Part shown: in pieces, positions 53,424-62,103 of the stretch
Position numbering within the stretch: the first letter of the stretch is position 1
How the letters are laid out: each line of letters starts with the position of its first letter
Assembly: GCF_008017545.1 (NCBI RefSeq)
Contig: NZ_VRTZ01000001.1
Span: forward strand, 186,001-250,000
Reading direction: 5' to 3'
DNA: 64,000 bases
Source: Homoserinibacter sp. GY 40078
GTDB taxonomy: Bacteria > Actinomycetota > Actinomycetes > Actinomycetales > Microbacteriaceae
Translations under genes and position numbers: made by a program
The notes under the pieces: model-generated
Database searches by the model: none
Told to the model about the DNA's origin: nothing
What the model saw: the letters and a program-made list of their open reading frames with translations, nothing else

Positions 53424-54755
53424 TTGAACCGGTTCATTTCTCGCGCATCGGTCACATTTGGCGCAGCAGTCCTGGCCGTCACGGGCCAACCGGCGATCAC
53501 CTCGCACGAACCGCTGATCGAGTCGCTGGCTTTTCAACACGGGGCAGCCAGTGAAGAGGAGGTCGTGTACAGACTGGATATCCCCGATGCCACCGACCTC
53601 TCCATGAGCCAGCTGAAGGAAGCAGCCTCAGTTGTGGGCGTCGAGTTGCGAACCGTCATCTTCGAAGGTGAAGAAGGGGTTGGGCAGCTGATGGTCGTAG
53701 ATGGCGACACGGCGGAGACTCTGGAGTCGCGGGCACAGCAATTGTTCCTTGACGTAGACGCTGAAGTTCCTCCCATTGCTGGGGCGCTAGTGGCCGCCCC
53801 CACGAGTCTTCATGAAGGGGCCATCATGATCGGGGCGACTTCAGTCGAACTTCATAGAGGCAGCAGCACGGCGCGCACGACGGCAACGCCCTCAACCGCG
53901 TCAATCGACCTTCCGCCGGTCGGAGGCGCACGATTCACGAACTGGGGAGGGTACGTGCCTCACGTAACCAACGGGTGGCCCGGCTGGCTCAGCCAAAACG
54001 ACTGGGACGCATATTTCCCCTTCACATACAGGGCTGAGGGCTTCAACATCAATCGCTGTGTCCAGTTGGTTGCTGGGGAGTGCCTTCAGACGGCGAAGCG
54101 AGCGGTCTTGACTCAGTCGATCATCTGGACGGGAGGAAGTCACACGGCTTACTGGCCTGACTCGCAGAACTGGGGATTTGAGTTTGGTTCAGCTATGTAC
54201 AACTACTCGCTGTGCGGTGGCGCCGGCTCACCCACTTTCACGCCAGGTTGGTGGCTGAACCCTGTGTACGCAGAGTGGTCGACAAATGTGCCGTCGGATG
54301 CCATGCCCTATCAAGACGTGAATCGGGAGTTCGATGACTGCCAGACAACTACCCACGAGCTGGGAATAAGGTACCCCTCGCTCCTGGTCGCGGGGGCGGA
54401 GTACATCTACTCGGTCAGCTCCGCCCGCAATATGTACCGCCCGTCGTCCACATACTCCGCCTCCTTCCAAGCGGTACACGATGACTGCCCTCCCAACACG
54501 GCGCGCGATTGGCTTACCCACTGCATGGGCCTGAATGAACTGATCGACTTTCCATATGGGCGCCAGTCGGCAACTGTTATCAACGCCTCGAATGACTTCA
54601 CCTTCCCGGGATGCGCACGCATGTACGCAGGGTGGGCACATCCGCTGTCATGGTTCAACGGCAACTACCAAGAGGTACCGGTTCCCATGGGGGCCCCTTA
54701 TGATCCCTCGGATTTGAGCTTCTACGATGGCTGTTTCAGCAATGACTGGCTGTGA
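53424..54755 (+). CDS. Secreted Cys-rich protein of unknown function, atypical composition
   Basis: A 443-residue protein not recognised from any family. A hydrophobic N-terminal segment (SVTFGAAVLAVTGQPAI) looks like a signal peptide. An alpha/beta domain (about 45-130) follows, then a Ser/Thr linker and a large C-terminal domain (about 165-443) with eight Cys, many Trp, Tyr and Asn, and NWGGYVPHVTNGW. Four disulfides are likely, so it acts outside the cell. The start is TTG at 53424, preceded at 7 nt by GGGGGGA; a longer TTG at 53409 is possible. GC is clearly below the neighbours, and codons such as AGA, ATA and TTG are more frequent, a sign of transfer. Confidence 0.72.
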   Translation: MNRFISRASVTFGAAVLAVTGQPAITSHEPLIESLAFQHGAASEEEVVYRLDIPDATDLSMSQLKEAASVVGVELRTVIFEGEEGVGQLMVVDGDTAETLESRAQQLFLDVDAEVPPIAGALVAAPTSLHEGAIMIGATSVELHRGSSTARTTATPSTASIDLPPVGGARFTNWGGYVPHVTNGWPGWLSQNDWDAYFPFTYRAEGFNINRCVQLVAGECLQTAKRAVLTQSIIWTGGSHTAYWPDSQNWGFEFGSAMYNYSLCGGAGSPTFTPGWWLNPVYAEWSTNVPSDAMPYQDVNREFDDCQTTTHELGIRYPSLLVAGAEYIYSVSSARNMYRPSSTYSASFQAVHDDCPPNTARDWLTHCMGLNELIDFPYGRQSATVINASNDFTFPGCARMYAGWAHPLSWFNGNYQEVPVPMGAPYDPSDLSFYDGCFSNDWL

Positions 54756-55332
54756 ACGCGCGAGCGACCCAGGCGCCACGCGACCTCCGATCATCACGTC
54801 GGCGGTGTTCTCTCTTGCCGCCCTCGCGCTCTGGCTGCCGATTCTGGTCTGGCTCGCCTCGCCGGATCGCGACGACCCGATCGGGCGACCCGGCGAACTC
54901 CTCATCGTCGGCACGGTGGCGATCCAGATCCTGTCGATCGCTGTGGCCCTCTTCCTTCACCTGGTGAGCACGACCTGGGAGGCGACGAGGCCGCGGATCC
55001 TCTCCGCCCTCATAGCCGCGGCGGCGGCACTCGCGTGGTCATGGTGGGCGGCGATCTCGATGCTCGAGCTCCCGGCTGGTGGGATCGCGGTGTTCGTGTT
55101 CGCCGCGGTGCTGCTCATCGCTCCCGCGCTCATCCCCGCCGCGCGCCCCGGGATCCGTCGCGGCGCAGCGATCCTTGCAGCGACCTCCGTGCTCGTGGCG
55201 TCGTTCGCGCTCACGCTGGAACGGCTGTCGCCGATCCTGATCGCCCCGGCCACGGTCTACGTCGCCGCGATCCTCCTGGGCAGTGCGCCCAGCGCCCTGC
55301 TCAGAGCCCGGAGTAGGCGTGGAACCCCTTGA
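54742..55332 (+). CDS. Membrane protein of unknown function
   Basis: A 196-residue protein with about six hydrophobic segments, including ITSAVFSLAALALWLPILVW, a LLIVGTVAIQILSIAVALF stretch, IAVFVFAAVLLIAPALI and a last pair near the C-terminus. It is not assigned to a family. The start overlaps the end of the Cys-rich secreted-protein gene; ATG 54742 is used, but ATG 54727 is also possible. The overlap suggests co-translation and perhaps a functional pair. GC rises again here. Its 3' end overlaps ccsB by 32 bp in convergent orientation. Confidence 0.65.
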   Translation: MTGCERASDPGATRPPIITSAVFSLAALALWLPILVWLASPDRDDPIGRPGELLIVGTVAIQILSIAVALFLHLVSTTWEATRPRILSALIAAAAALAWSWWAAISMLELPAGGIAVFVFAAVLLIAPALIPAARPGIRRGAAILAATSVLVASFALTLERLSPILIAPATVYVAAILLGSAPSALLRARSRRGTP

Positions 55333-56293
55333 AGAAGAGGTTCACGATCGTGAAGTTGAAGAGCACGGCGGTGAAGCCGACGATCGCGAGCCACGCGGAG
55401 CGTGAGCCACGCCATCCGCGGGTCGCGCGGGCGTGGATGTAGCCAGCGTAGACGACCCAGATGATGAACGTCCACACCTCCTTGGTGTCCCAGCCCCAGT
55501 AGCGGCCCCAGGCATGCTCGGCCCAGATGGCGCCGGCGATGAGGGTGAAGGTCCAGAAGGCGAAGCCGATCACGTTGACCCGGTACGCGAGGTTCTCGAG
55601 GGTCTCCGATCCGGGGAACCCGCCGAGGAAGCGCAGCGACGATGATCCTGCCTCACGCCTCGCCTGCAGCAGCTGGGCGATCGAGAGCCCGGCCCCGAGG
55701 GCGAAGAACCCGGTGCCGAGGATCGCGACGAACACATGCACGACGAGCCACGCCGACTGCAGCGCAGGGGGCAGCGGAACGATGTCGACGTAGACGTTCA
55801 TCGTCGCCAGCATGAGCAACAGGGTCACGAGACCCGTGATGTAGGCGCTGAGGTAGCGCACGTCGCGCCAGATGCTCACGAGCAGGTAGACGCCGACGAT
55901 GACCGCGGTGCCGGTGAGGGCGAACTCGAACATGTTCGCCCACGGGGCCCGGGACGCGGCGACGCCCCGCAGCACGATCGCCGCCACATGGATGACGAAC
56001 CCGAGCACGGTGAGGGCGAACGCGACCCGCTGCAGGCGGCTGGCCGGACTCGCGACCGCCGTCGCCGACGCGGCGGCCGGGGGGCGCGGGGGCGCGGCGA
56101 CGGTCGTGCCGCTGGAGGCGGATGCCCCCGCGGCCGACACGGAACCCGCGGATGCGGCCAGCGGCTGGGCGGCGAGCACCTCACTCGAGCGGCGGGCCAG
56201 ATCGACCACCGACACGATGAAGGCGATCACGTAGACCGCTGCCGCCGAGTAGACGGCGAGCAGCGAGTAGGCGGCGATCGTCGTGGGGGTCAC
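55301..56293 (-). CDS. ccsB: Cytochrome c biogenesis protein CcsB (ResC)
   Basis: A 330-residue membrane protein of the CcsA/CcsB family with about eight helices and the heme-handling Trp-rich segment WGRYWGWDTKEVW. Conserved His lie near helices (AAIVLRG/VIHV; EHAW; YIHARAT). A Ser/Ala/Pro-rich loop of about 45 residues lies between helices 1 and 2. With ResB it carries heme across the membrane and attaches it to apocytochrome c. The GTG start overlaps the resB stop by 4 bp. Confidence 0.92.
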   Translation of the reverse strand: MTPTTIAAYSLLAVYSAAAVYVIAFIVSVVDLARRSSEVLAAQPLAASAGSVSAAGASASSGTTVAAPPRPPAAASATAVASPASRLQRVAFALTVLGFVIHVAAIVLRGVAASRAPWANMFEFALTGTAVIVGVYLLVSIWRDVRYLSAYITGLVTLLLMLATMNVYVDIVPLPPALQSAWLVVHVFVAILGTGFFALGAGLSIAQLLQARREAGSSSLRFLGGFPGSETLENLAYRVNVIGFAFWTFTLIAGAIWAEHAWGRYWGWDTKEVWTFIIWVVYAGYIHARATRGWRGSRSAWLAIVGFTAVLFNFTIVNLFFKGFHAYSGL

Positions 56294-57945
56294 GGGTTCA
56301 TCCTACGTTCGAGCCTCTCCTGATGGCGCCGGGCGAGATCGGCGACGGCTGCCGCCAGCGTCGGATCCTCGCCGCGGGCGAGTCCCGCATACTCGATGCG
56401 CGTGCCGTCGCCGTCGGCGACCGCCTTCACCCACATCCGACGTCTCGGCACGAAGAGGCTGAGCAACAGCCCTCCGAGGATCAGCAGCGCGAACACCAGC
56501 ACCCAGCCCTCCGTCGGGTCGTGGTGGAACTCGACGCTCGCGAAACGCTTGAGCCCCGTGAACTCGATCGTCCCGAGCCCGTTCGGCAGCTCCGCGGTCT
56601 GACCCTGCACGAGCTTGATCGACTCCGTGTCCGCCTGCGGACCTGCGATCTGCTCGAGCTCGTCGACATCGAGCGTGTAGGCGTTGACGCTCACACCCGC
56701 GTCGAGGCCGAGGTCGCCGGTGTAGACGTTGAGGCTCAGCAGGCTGGCGTCGCCCGCGTACGGCGAGAGCGAGGTGAAGGTGCCGTCGGTCAGCTCGAGC
56801 GGGTCCGGGTAGAAGAAGCCCATGAAGCCGAGTTGCTCGTCGAGGCCATCGGGCACCTTGATCACCCCGCGGCTCATGAGGTTGCCGTCGAGCGGCAGGA
56901 ACGCGACCGGACCCGTGTAGGCGACCGCTCCCGAGGTGTCGCGCACCGTCACGACCGGCGCGTAGCCGTTCCCGAGCAGGTACGCCTTGGTCCCGCCGAT
57001 CTCGAACGGCTCGTTGACCTTGAGGTCGGCATCCGTCCAGTCGGTTCCCGGCGTGCGGACGGAGAGGTGCGCCGTGTAGTCGACGGGCTGGTACACGCCC
57101 GTCGCCGGGTTGAGTTCGTAGTGCCCGTCGAAGTCGTCGAGCCGCACCGAGAACGGCTCGAGAGCCTGCTCGGTGAAGAACCGTCCCGGATTGAACGAGT
57201 CGTACCCGGCCAACGAGTTGGTGAAGGCGGTGTCCTGCACGATCACCTTCTGCCCGTTGTATCCGAAGCCGCCACCGACCCCGACCGTGACGAGCACGCC
57301 GACGAGCGCCGCATGGAAGACGAGGTTGCCGGTCTCGCGCAGGTAGCCCCGCTCGGCCGAGATGGAGTCGCCGCCCGGCACGGGGTAGGGCTCGACGCGG
57401 TAGCCGGCCGACCGCAGCGCTGCGCGGGCCTCGTCGACGGCGGCCTCGACATCCGCGCCGCTTCGGACCTCGGTGTGGCCGACGAGACGGGACAGCCGCA
57501 CGGGGGTCTTCGGGGGCCGTGCGCGCATGGCTTCGAGGTGGTGCTTGGTGCGCGGAAGGATGCAGCCGACCAGCGAGACGAACAGCAGCAGATAGATCGC
57601 CGAGAACCAGGGCGAGCTGAACGTCGAGAACACCCCGAGCGCGTCGAGGATCTTGAACGAATCGGGGTTCTCTGCCTTGTACTGCAGCACGCCGTTCGGG
57701 TCGGAGCTGCGCTGCGGCACGAGCGATCCCGGCACGGCGGCGAGCGCGAGGAGGAGCAGCAGCACGAGCGCCGTGCGCATGCTCGTGAGCTGCCGCCAGA
57801 AGAAGCGCAGGTAGCCGACCAGGCCGAGCTTCGGTTGCGCGACGCCCGAGCCCGGCTCGGGCACGGGCTGATCGATGTGGTCCGCGGGACGCAGCGGGTC
57901 GGTGGACTTCGCGGCGGTGCGGTCAGAGCGGGGTGCTGAAGCCAC
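56290..57945 (-). CDS. resB: Cytochrome c biogenesis protein ResB
   Basis: A 551-residue ResB family protein. Four membrane helices include [20 protein letters not shown], a [17 protein letters not shown] segment, [17 protein letters not shown] and a C-terminal [18 protein letters not shown] large extracellular domain lies between the third and fourth. It forms the heme lyase with CcsB. The start is GTG at 57945, which overlaps the ccdA 3' end by 23 bp; a slightly later start is possible. Confidence 0.92.
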   Translation of the reverse strand: MASAPRSDRTAAKSTDPLRPADHIDQPVPEPGSGVAQPKLGLVGYLRFFWRQLTSMRTALVLLLLLALAAVPGSLVPQRSSDPNGVLQYKAENPDSFKILDALGVFSTFSSPWFSAIYLLLFVSLVGCILPRTKHHLEAMRARPPKTPVRLSRLVGHTEVRSGADVEAAVDEARAALRSAGYRVEPYPVPGGDSISAERGYLRETGNLVFHAALVGVLVTVGVGGGFGYNGQKVIVQDTAFTNSLAGYDSFNPGRFFTEQALEPFSVRLDDFDGHYELNPATGVYQPVDYTAHLSVRTPGTDWTDADLKVNEPFEIGGTKAYLLGNGYAPVVTVRDTSGAVAYTGPVAFLPLDGNLMSRGVIKVPDGLDEQLGFMGFFYPDPLELTDGTFTSLSPYAGDASLLSLNVYTGDLGLDAGVSVNAYTLDVDELEQIAGPQADTESIKLVQGQTAELPNGLGTIEFTGLKRFASVEFHHDPTEGWVLVFALLILGGLLLSLFVPRRRMWVKAVADGDGTRIEYAGLARGEDPTLAAAVADLARRHQERLERRMNP

Positions 57946-58657
57946 CGATCACCGCCCCCAACTGCGACATGAGCGCGCTCCACAGGCCGGTCACCATGAG
58001 CGCCCCGATCACGACGAGCAGCACGCCGCCCGCGATGTTGATGGCGCGGATGTGGCGACGCACCCATCCGAGGCTCGTCCCGACCCAGCCGAAGCCGAGC
58101 GCCACGAGAAGGAACGGGATGCCGAGGCCCGCGCAATAGGCGAGCCCGATGAGCACGGCCCGCCACGGGTCGCCGCCGTAACCGGCGAGGAATCCGACCG
58201 CGGTCAGGGTCGGGCTGATGCAGGGCGTCCATCCGAGTGCGAAGACGACGCCGAGCAGAGGCGCGCCCACGAGACCCGTCTGCGGACGCCACGACGGCTT
58301 CACCTGGCGCTGCAGGATCGTCACCTGCCCGATGAAGGCGAGCCCCAGGACGATGATGATGATGCCGCCGAGACGCATCAGGAGGTCGCCGTACTGCAGC
58401 AGGAAGCGCCCCGCCGTGCCTGCGAGCACGAATACGGCGAGGAACACCGCCGAGAACCCGGCGACGAACAGGGCGGCGCCGGCCGCCATCCGCGAGCGAG
58501 TGCGGGCACGACCGCTCGTGACGCCCGAGACGTATCCCAGGTAGCCCGGCACGAGCGGCAGCACGCACGGGGAGAGGAACGAGAGCAGGCCCGCGGCGAG
58601 CGCGATCGGCACGGCGAGCCACAGCCCGCCGTTCACGACGATGTCGCCCGGGTTCAC
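57923..58657 (-). CDS. ccdA: Thiol-disulfide transporter CcdA
   Basis: A 244-residue DsbD/CcdA-family protein with six helices. The first redox Cys is in [21 protein letters not shown]; the second is in [11 protein letters not shown]. It passes reducing equivalents from cytoplasmic thioredoxin to the TlpA-like protein and then to apocytochrome c. The GTG at 58657 lies 2 bp after the tlpA stop, so the set tlpA-ccdA-resB-ccsB is one operon. Confidence 0.93.
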   Translation of the reverse strand: MNPGDIVVNGGLWLAVPIALAAGLLSFLSPCVLPLVPGYLGYVSGVTSGRARTRSRMAAGAALFVAGFSAVFLAVFVLAGTAGRFLLQYGDLLMRLGGIIIIVLGLAFIGQVTILQRQVKPSWRPQTGLVGAPLLGVVFALGWTPCISPTLTAVGFLAGYGGDPWRAVLIGLAYCAGLGIPFLLVALGFGWVGTSLGWVRRHIRAINIAGGVLLVVIGALMVTGLWSALMSQLGAVIGGFSTPL

Positions 58658-58659
58658 GG

Positions 58660-59283
58660 TCAGTCCGTCTCGGCGAGGAGGTCGTCGATGATGTCGGCTA
58701 CGACGCTGGGGCTGTCGATGAGGCCGCTGTAGCGTGCCGCCACACGCCCTTCGCGATCGAGGATCAGAGTCGTGGGAACCGAGTTCGGGGCGTAGGCGCC
58801 GCCCGCGAAGGCGAGCTGCACGCCGTTATCGGCGACATCGATGATCGACGGATAGGTGACCCCGTGCTCCTCGGCGAACGCGAGGGCCGTGCCGGCGTCG
58901 TCGCTCACGTTGACGCCGAGCAGCGTCACGTCGTCGTCCGAGAACTGCTGGTGCAGCTTCTCGAGGTCGGGTGCCTCCTCGCGGCATGGCGGGCAACTGG
59001 CGTACCAGAAGTTCACGACCACGACCCGACCCACGAGCTCGTCGGAGCTGATCGGCTCACCCGAGTCGAGCGTGCCGCCGAACACGACCGCGGGCTCCCG
59101 GTCGGCCGGGGCGATCGTGACGAGCCTGCCGTCGCCGGAGATGTATCCGCCCCCGGTGCCCTGCTCGTACTGTTCAGCCAGGTGCCCGGATTCGGCGGTG
59201 CATCCGGCGAGCAGCAGCCCGGCGAGGGCAAGCGGTGCGACGAAGCGCACGCCGAGACGGCGGGCTGTGGTGCGGGCGTTCAC
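58660..59283 (-). CDS. TlpA/ResA-like thioredoxin lipoprotein
   Basis: A 207-residue lipoprotein. Signal and lipobox end at LLLAGC with Cys28. A thioredoxin fold follows, with the redox motif C97-P-P-C100 in [13 protein letters not shown] and the cis-Pro region in [10 protein letters not shown]. It keeps apocytochrome c thiols reduced outside the membrane, using electrons from CcdA. The GTG at 59283 overlaps the stop of the phosphatase gene as GTGA. Confidence 0.92.
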   Translation of the reverse strand: MNARTTARRLGVRFVAPLALAGLLLAGCTAESGHLAEQYEQGTGGGYISGDGRLVTIAPADREPAVVFGGTLDSGEPISSDELVGRVVVVNFWYASCPPCREEAPDLEKLHQQFSDDDVTLLGVNVSDDAGTALAFAEEHGVTYPSIIDVADNGVQLAFAGGAYAPNSVPTTLILDREGRVAARYSGLIDSPSVVADIIDDLLAETD

Positions 59284-59909
59284 ACGGCTCCCAGATCGAT
59301 GGACTGCGCGAGCAACTCTGCCGCAGGTTCCTGATAGTCCACCTCGATGAAGGCCGCGCCATCCCAGGCGAGGGTCGTGATGCTCGAGAGCGTGCAGCGC
59401 CGGGTGCGCGGATCGTGTGCGAGCGGCTTGCGGGCGACCGTGCGCGCGACCATCCAGATCGGCAGCTGGTGGCTCACCAGGACGGCCTCGCCGCCGTCCG
59501 TCTCGGCGTACGCCTGCGCGACGGCTGCGAGCATCCGGCGACGGATGGACGTGAACGCCTCGCCCCAGGTGGGGCGCCACGGCCCGACGAGGTAGGGCCA
59601 GTTGCGCGGATCGCGGAGCCCCTTGCGCACGTTGGTTCCCTCGAAGCGGTTGGCCGGCTCGATGAGGCGGTCGTCGAGGCGCGGCTCGAGCCCGAAGCGC
59701 GCGGCCCAGGGGGCTGCCGACTCCTGGGTGCGCTGCAGCGGGCTCGCGGCGAGGGAGGTGATCGGGTGGCCGTCGAGCGAGGCGGCGGCGAGCGCAGCCA
59801 TCTTGTGTCCGAGCTCGGAGAGCCCGTAGCCGGGGAGCCGCCCGTAGAGCACGCGTTCGGGGTTGTGGACCTCTCCGTGGCGCACGAGATGGACGAGGTC
59901 GGCCGGCAT
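59280..59909 (-). CDS. Histidine phosphatase family protein
   Basis: A 209-residue branch-2/phosphoglycerate-mutase-like phosphatase. The catalytic His is in HLVRHGEVHN, the second Arg segment in SPLQRTQESA, and the late His in VLVSHQLPIW. The substrate is unknown; such proteins hydrolyse sugar phosphates or nucleotide derivatives. It heads the cytochrome c maturation operon in many actinomycetes. The ATG at 59909 has TAGAAT ending 6 nt upstream. Confidence 0.88.
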   Translation of the reverse strand: MPADLVHLVRHGEVHNPERVLYGRLPGYGLSELGHKMAALAAASLDGHPITSLAASPLQRTQESAAPWAARFGLEPRLDDRLIEPANRFEGTNVRKGLRDPRNWPYLVGPWRPTWGEAFTSIRRRMLAAVAQAYAETDGGEAVLVSHQLPIWMVARTVARKPLAHDPRTRRCTLSSITTLAWDGAAFIEVDYQEPAAELLAQSIDLGAV

Positions 59910-59915
59910 CCGCCC

Positions 59916-59921
59916 ATTCTA
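59916..59921 (-). promoter_or_regulatory. -10 element of the cytochrome c maturation operon
   Basis: TAGAAT on the minus strand ends 6 nt before the ATG at 59909. Confidence 0.5.
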
Positions 59922-59953
59922 CGGAGCGCGCTCGCGCGCGCCGCCCTCCCCCC

Positions 59954-60008
59954 GAGGGGTCGCAAACTGCTGGAGACACGGCGTGTTTCGCGCAGTTTGC
60001 GACCCCTC
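59954..60008. repeat. Intergenic inverted-repeat element 2
   Basis: Perfect 17-bp arms (59954-59970 and 59992-60008; left arm GAGGGGTCGCAAACTGC) enclose a 21-nt loop. The loop itself contains an imperfect inverted repeat around ACACGGCGTGT. It lies midway between two divergent leaderless promoters. Confidence 0.8.
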
Positions 60009-60038
60009 AGGAGACGGAAGGGGGCCGCAGGCGGCGAC

Positions 60039-60044
60039 TAGACT
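60039..60044 (+). promoter_or_regulatory. -10 element for aspS
   Basis: TAGACT ends 8 nt before the GTG at 60053, without a Shine-Dalgarno sequence. Confidence 0.5.
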
Positions 60045-60052
60045 CGACCCCC

Positions 60053-61372
60053 GTGACCTCACGCACCCTCGTCAAGAACCTCGCCGCCGAAGCGGACGGC
60101 CCCGTCAGCGTCTCCGGATGGGTGGAGACGGTTCGCGATCAGAAGAAGGTGCAGTTCGTCATCCTGCGTGACGAGACCGGGGCCGTGCAGCTGGTGCACC
60201 CCCGCACCGACGTGGAGGAGCCGGGCAGCGACCCGATTGCCACAGCGATCTCCGCCCTCACCCACGGCACGTTCCTCACCGTCACCGGCGAACTCAAGCA
60301 CGACGAGCGGGTCAAGCTCGGCGGACTCGAGGTGAAGATCGGCGACATCGAGGTGGCGGCGGCCGCGCTCGACCTGCCCATCGCGGATGACTCGTCCATC
60401 GACAAGCGCCTCGACTGGCGTTTCCTCGACCTGCGCCGCCCCGAGCAGAACCTCGTCTTCCGGGTTCAGACCACCTTCCTCCACGCGCTGCGCACGTGGT
60501 GGGTCGAGAACGACTTCATCGAGATCCACACGCCGAAGCTCATGGCATCCGCGTCGGAGAGTCGGGCGGAGCTCTTCGAGGTCGGCTACTTCGAGACCAA
60601 GGCCTACCTCGCGCAGAGCCCGCAGTTCTTCAAGCAGATGGCACAGCCGGCAGGGTTCGGCAAGGTGTTCGAGGTGGCGCCGGCGTTCCGGGCCGACCCG
60701 TCGTTCACGTCACGTCACGCCACCGAGTTCATCTCGGTCGACGCGGAGATCAGCTGGGTCGACTCCCACGAGGACGTCATGGCCATGCACGAGCAGCTGC
60801 TCGTCGCCGGCCTCACCGCCGTGAAGGAGAAGCACGGCGCCGAGATCGAGGCCACGTTCGGCGTCGAGATCGTCGTCCCCGCCACGCCGTTCCCGCGGAT
60901 CCCGCTCACCGAGGCCCACACGATCCTCGAGTCGCGCGGCTACACCGTGCCCCGCACGGATGGCGACCTGGACCCGGAGGGCGAGCGCCGCCTCTCGGAG
61001 TACGTGAAGGAGCAGTACGGGCACGAGTTCGTGTTCGTCACCGACTACGCGAGCGGCATCCGGCCGTTCTACCACATGCGCCACGAGGGCGACCCGAGCC
61101 TCACGAAGAGCTACGACCTGCTCTTCAACGGCACCGAGATCTCGACCGGCGCCCAGCGCGAGCACCGGGTCGATGTGCTGGTCGAGCAGGCCCGCGAGAA
61201 GGGTCTCGACCCGGAGGAGCTCGGCTTCTACCTCGACTTCTTCCGCTACGGCGTGCCCCCGCACGGCGGATTCGGCATGGGCCTCAACCGCGTCACGATG
61301 CTGATGCTGCACCAGCCGTCGATCCGCGAAGTGACCTACCTCTTCCGCGGGCCGAACCGCCTGCTGCCGTAG
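60053..61372 (+). CDS. aspS: Aspartyl-tRNA synthetase, archaeal-type short form
   Basis: A 439-residue class II synthetase. The N-terminal OB-fold (about 1-105) has VSGWVETVRDQKKVQFVILR. The catalytic core has motif 2 in VFEVAPAFRADPSFTSRH, FISVDAEISW, and motif 3 in GGFGMGLNRVTMLML. The 140-residue GAD insertion of normal bacterial AspRS is absent. This is the archaeal/eukaryal lineage, which in bacteria is often non-discriminating and charges both tRNA-Asp and tRNA-Asn, the latter corrected by GatCAB. GTG start, probably leaderless. A convergent DUF1508 gene follows after an inverted-repeat element. Confidence 0.93.
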   Translation: MTSRTLVKNLAAEADGPVSVSGWVETVRDQKKVQFVILRDETGAVQLVHPRTDVEEPGSDPIATAISALTHGTFLTVTGELKHDERVKLGGLEVKIGDIEVAAAALDLPIADDSSIDKRLDWRFLDLRRPEQNLVFRVQTTFLHALRTWWVENDFIEIHTPKLMASASESRAELFEVGYFETKAYLAQSPQFFKQMAQPAGFGKVFEVAPAFRADPSFTSRHATEFISVDAEISWVDSHEDVMAMHEQLLVAGLTAVKEKHGAEIEATFGVEIVVPATPFPRIPLTEAHTILESRGYTVPRTDGDLDPEGERRLSEYVKEQYGHEFVFVTDYASGIRPFYHMRHEGDPSLTKSYDLLFNGTEISTGAQREHRVDVLVEQAREKGLDPEELGFYLDFFRYGVPPHGGFGMGLNRVTMLMLHQPSIREVTYLFRGPNRLLP

Positions 61373-61394
61373 CGCGACCGCGCTCCCGCGCCCC

Positions 61395-61458
61395 CGTGAG
61401 AGTACGCACTTCTGCGTACCGCGACGCGTGAGAGCACGCAGAAGTGCGTACTCTCACG
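61395..61458. repeat. Intergenic inverted-repeat element 3 (two direct, one inverted copy)
   Basis: Perfect 23-bp arms at 61395-61417 and 61436-61458. GTGAGAGTACGCA (61396-61408) also recurs in direct orientation with one change at 61428-61440. It lies between the convergent aspS and DUF1508 genes. No T-tract follows. Confidence 0.85.
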
Positions 61459-61475
61459 GAGCCGAGAACGGCGGG

Positions 61476-61688
61476 TCAGGCGGTTTCGCGGTAGGAGGGC
61501 TCCTGCAGCACGGTGAGGTCCTCGAGGGTTGCCCGCGGGATGGAGCGCATCACGGCCTCGACCATGGCGACCGCGGAGGCCTTCGCGACGTAGTTGCCGC
61601 TCACGGCAACCGTCTGGCCGCTCTCGGACACGATGCGCCAGAAGAACGGCTGTGTGGGGTTGTTGCTGCGAACGACTTGGAAACGCAT
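61476..61688 (-). CDS. DUF1508 / YegP-like small protein
   Basis: A 70-residue protein, FQVVRSNNPTQPFFWRIVSE and GQTVAVSGNYVAKASA, that matches the YegP/DUF1508 beta-alpha repeat unit; one repeat is present rather than the two of YegP. Function is unknown. The ATG at 61688 follows GAGGAG, and a TAGTCT -10 lies at 61727-61722, so this gene has a normal leader. Confidence 0.85.
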   Translation of the reverse strand: MRFQVVRSNNPTQPFFWRIVSESGQTVAVSGNYVAKASAVAMVEAVMRSIPRATLEDLTVLQEPSYRETA

Positions 61689-61721
61689 CTGTGGGTCTCC
61701 TCGGGGGGAAGGGATGTCGAG

Positions 61722-61727
61722 AGACTA
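61722..61727 (-). promoter_or_regulatory. -10 element for DUF1508 gene
   Basis: TAGTCT on the minus strand lies 33 nt before the ATG at 61688. The 118-bp gap up to 61806 holds nothing else recognisable. Confidence 0.4.
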
Positions 61728-61806
61728 GACCCGATCGTCTCCCCCCACCAGAGGGTCAGCGCCGACCCCAGCGCGAACCTCAGCGGGCGCCCGCAGGAGT
61801 CCGCGA

Positions 61807-62103
61807 TCAGGCTCGGTAGTCGACGCAGCTGCGCGACGCGACGACCGAGCGGATGAAGGCGGCGGCCTCCACGTGCGCTGGGTGCACCTGATACGCGGCG
61901 AGATCCTCTTCGGTGGCGAAGTCCGAGTCGAGCACCACGTCCCAGTTGCCGTCGGTGGCCCCCAGGTCGATGCCCACATCGAGCCGGAGCGCAGGGACCA
62001 GTCCGCGAAGCCCTTCCAGGCGGTCGCGGATGCCGGCCGCGTCGGCAGCCCGTGCCTCCGCATCGGTCGCGGCGAGCTTCCAGCTGACGATGTGGCGGAT
62101 CAC
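61807..62103 (-). CDS. Dabb-type stress-responsive alpha/beta-barrel protein
   Basis: A 98-residue single-domain protein. VIRHIVSWKLA opens the Dabb fold, with DVVLDSDFATEEDLAAY and HPAHVEAAAFI as the conserved second half. Dimeric ferredoxin-like barrels of this type bind small hydrophobic compounds; the precise function is unknown. The GTG at 62103 overlaps the stop of the glutaredoxin-like gene (GTGA). Confidence 0.85.
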   Translation of the reverse strand: MIRHIVSWKLAATDAEARAADAAGIRDRLEGLRGLVPALRLDVGIDLGATDGNWDVVLDSDFATEEDLAAYQVHPAHVEAAAFIRSVVASRSCVDYRA

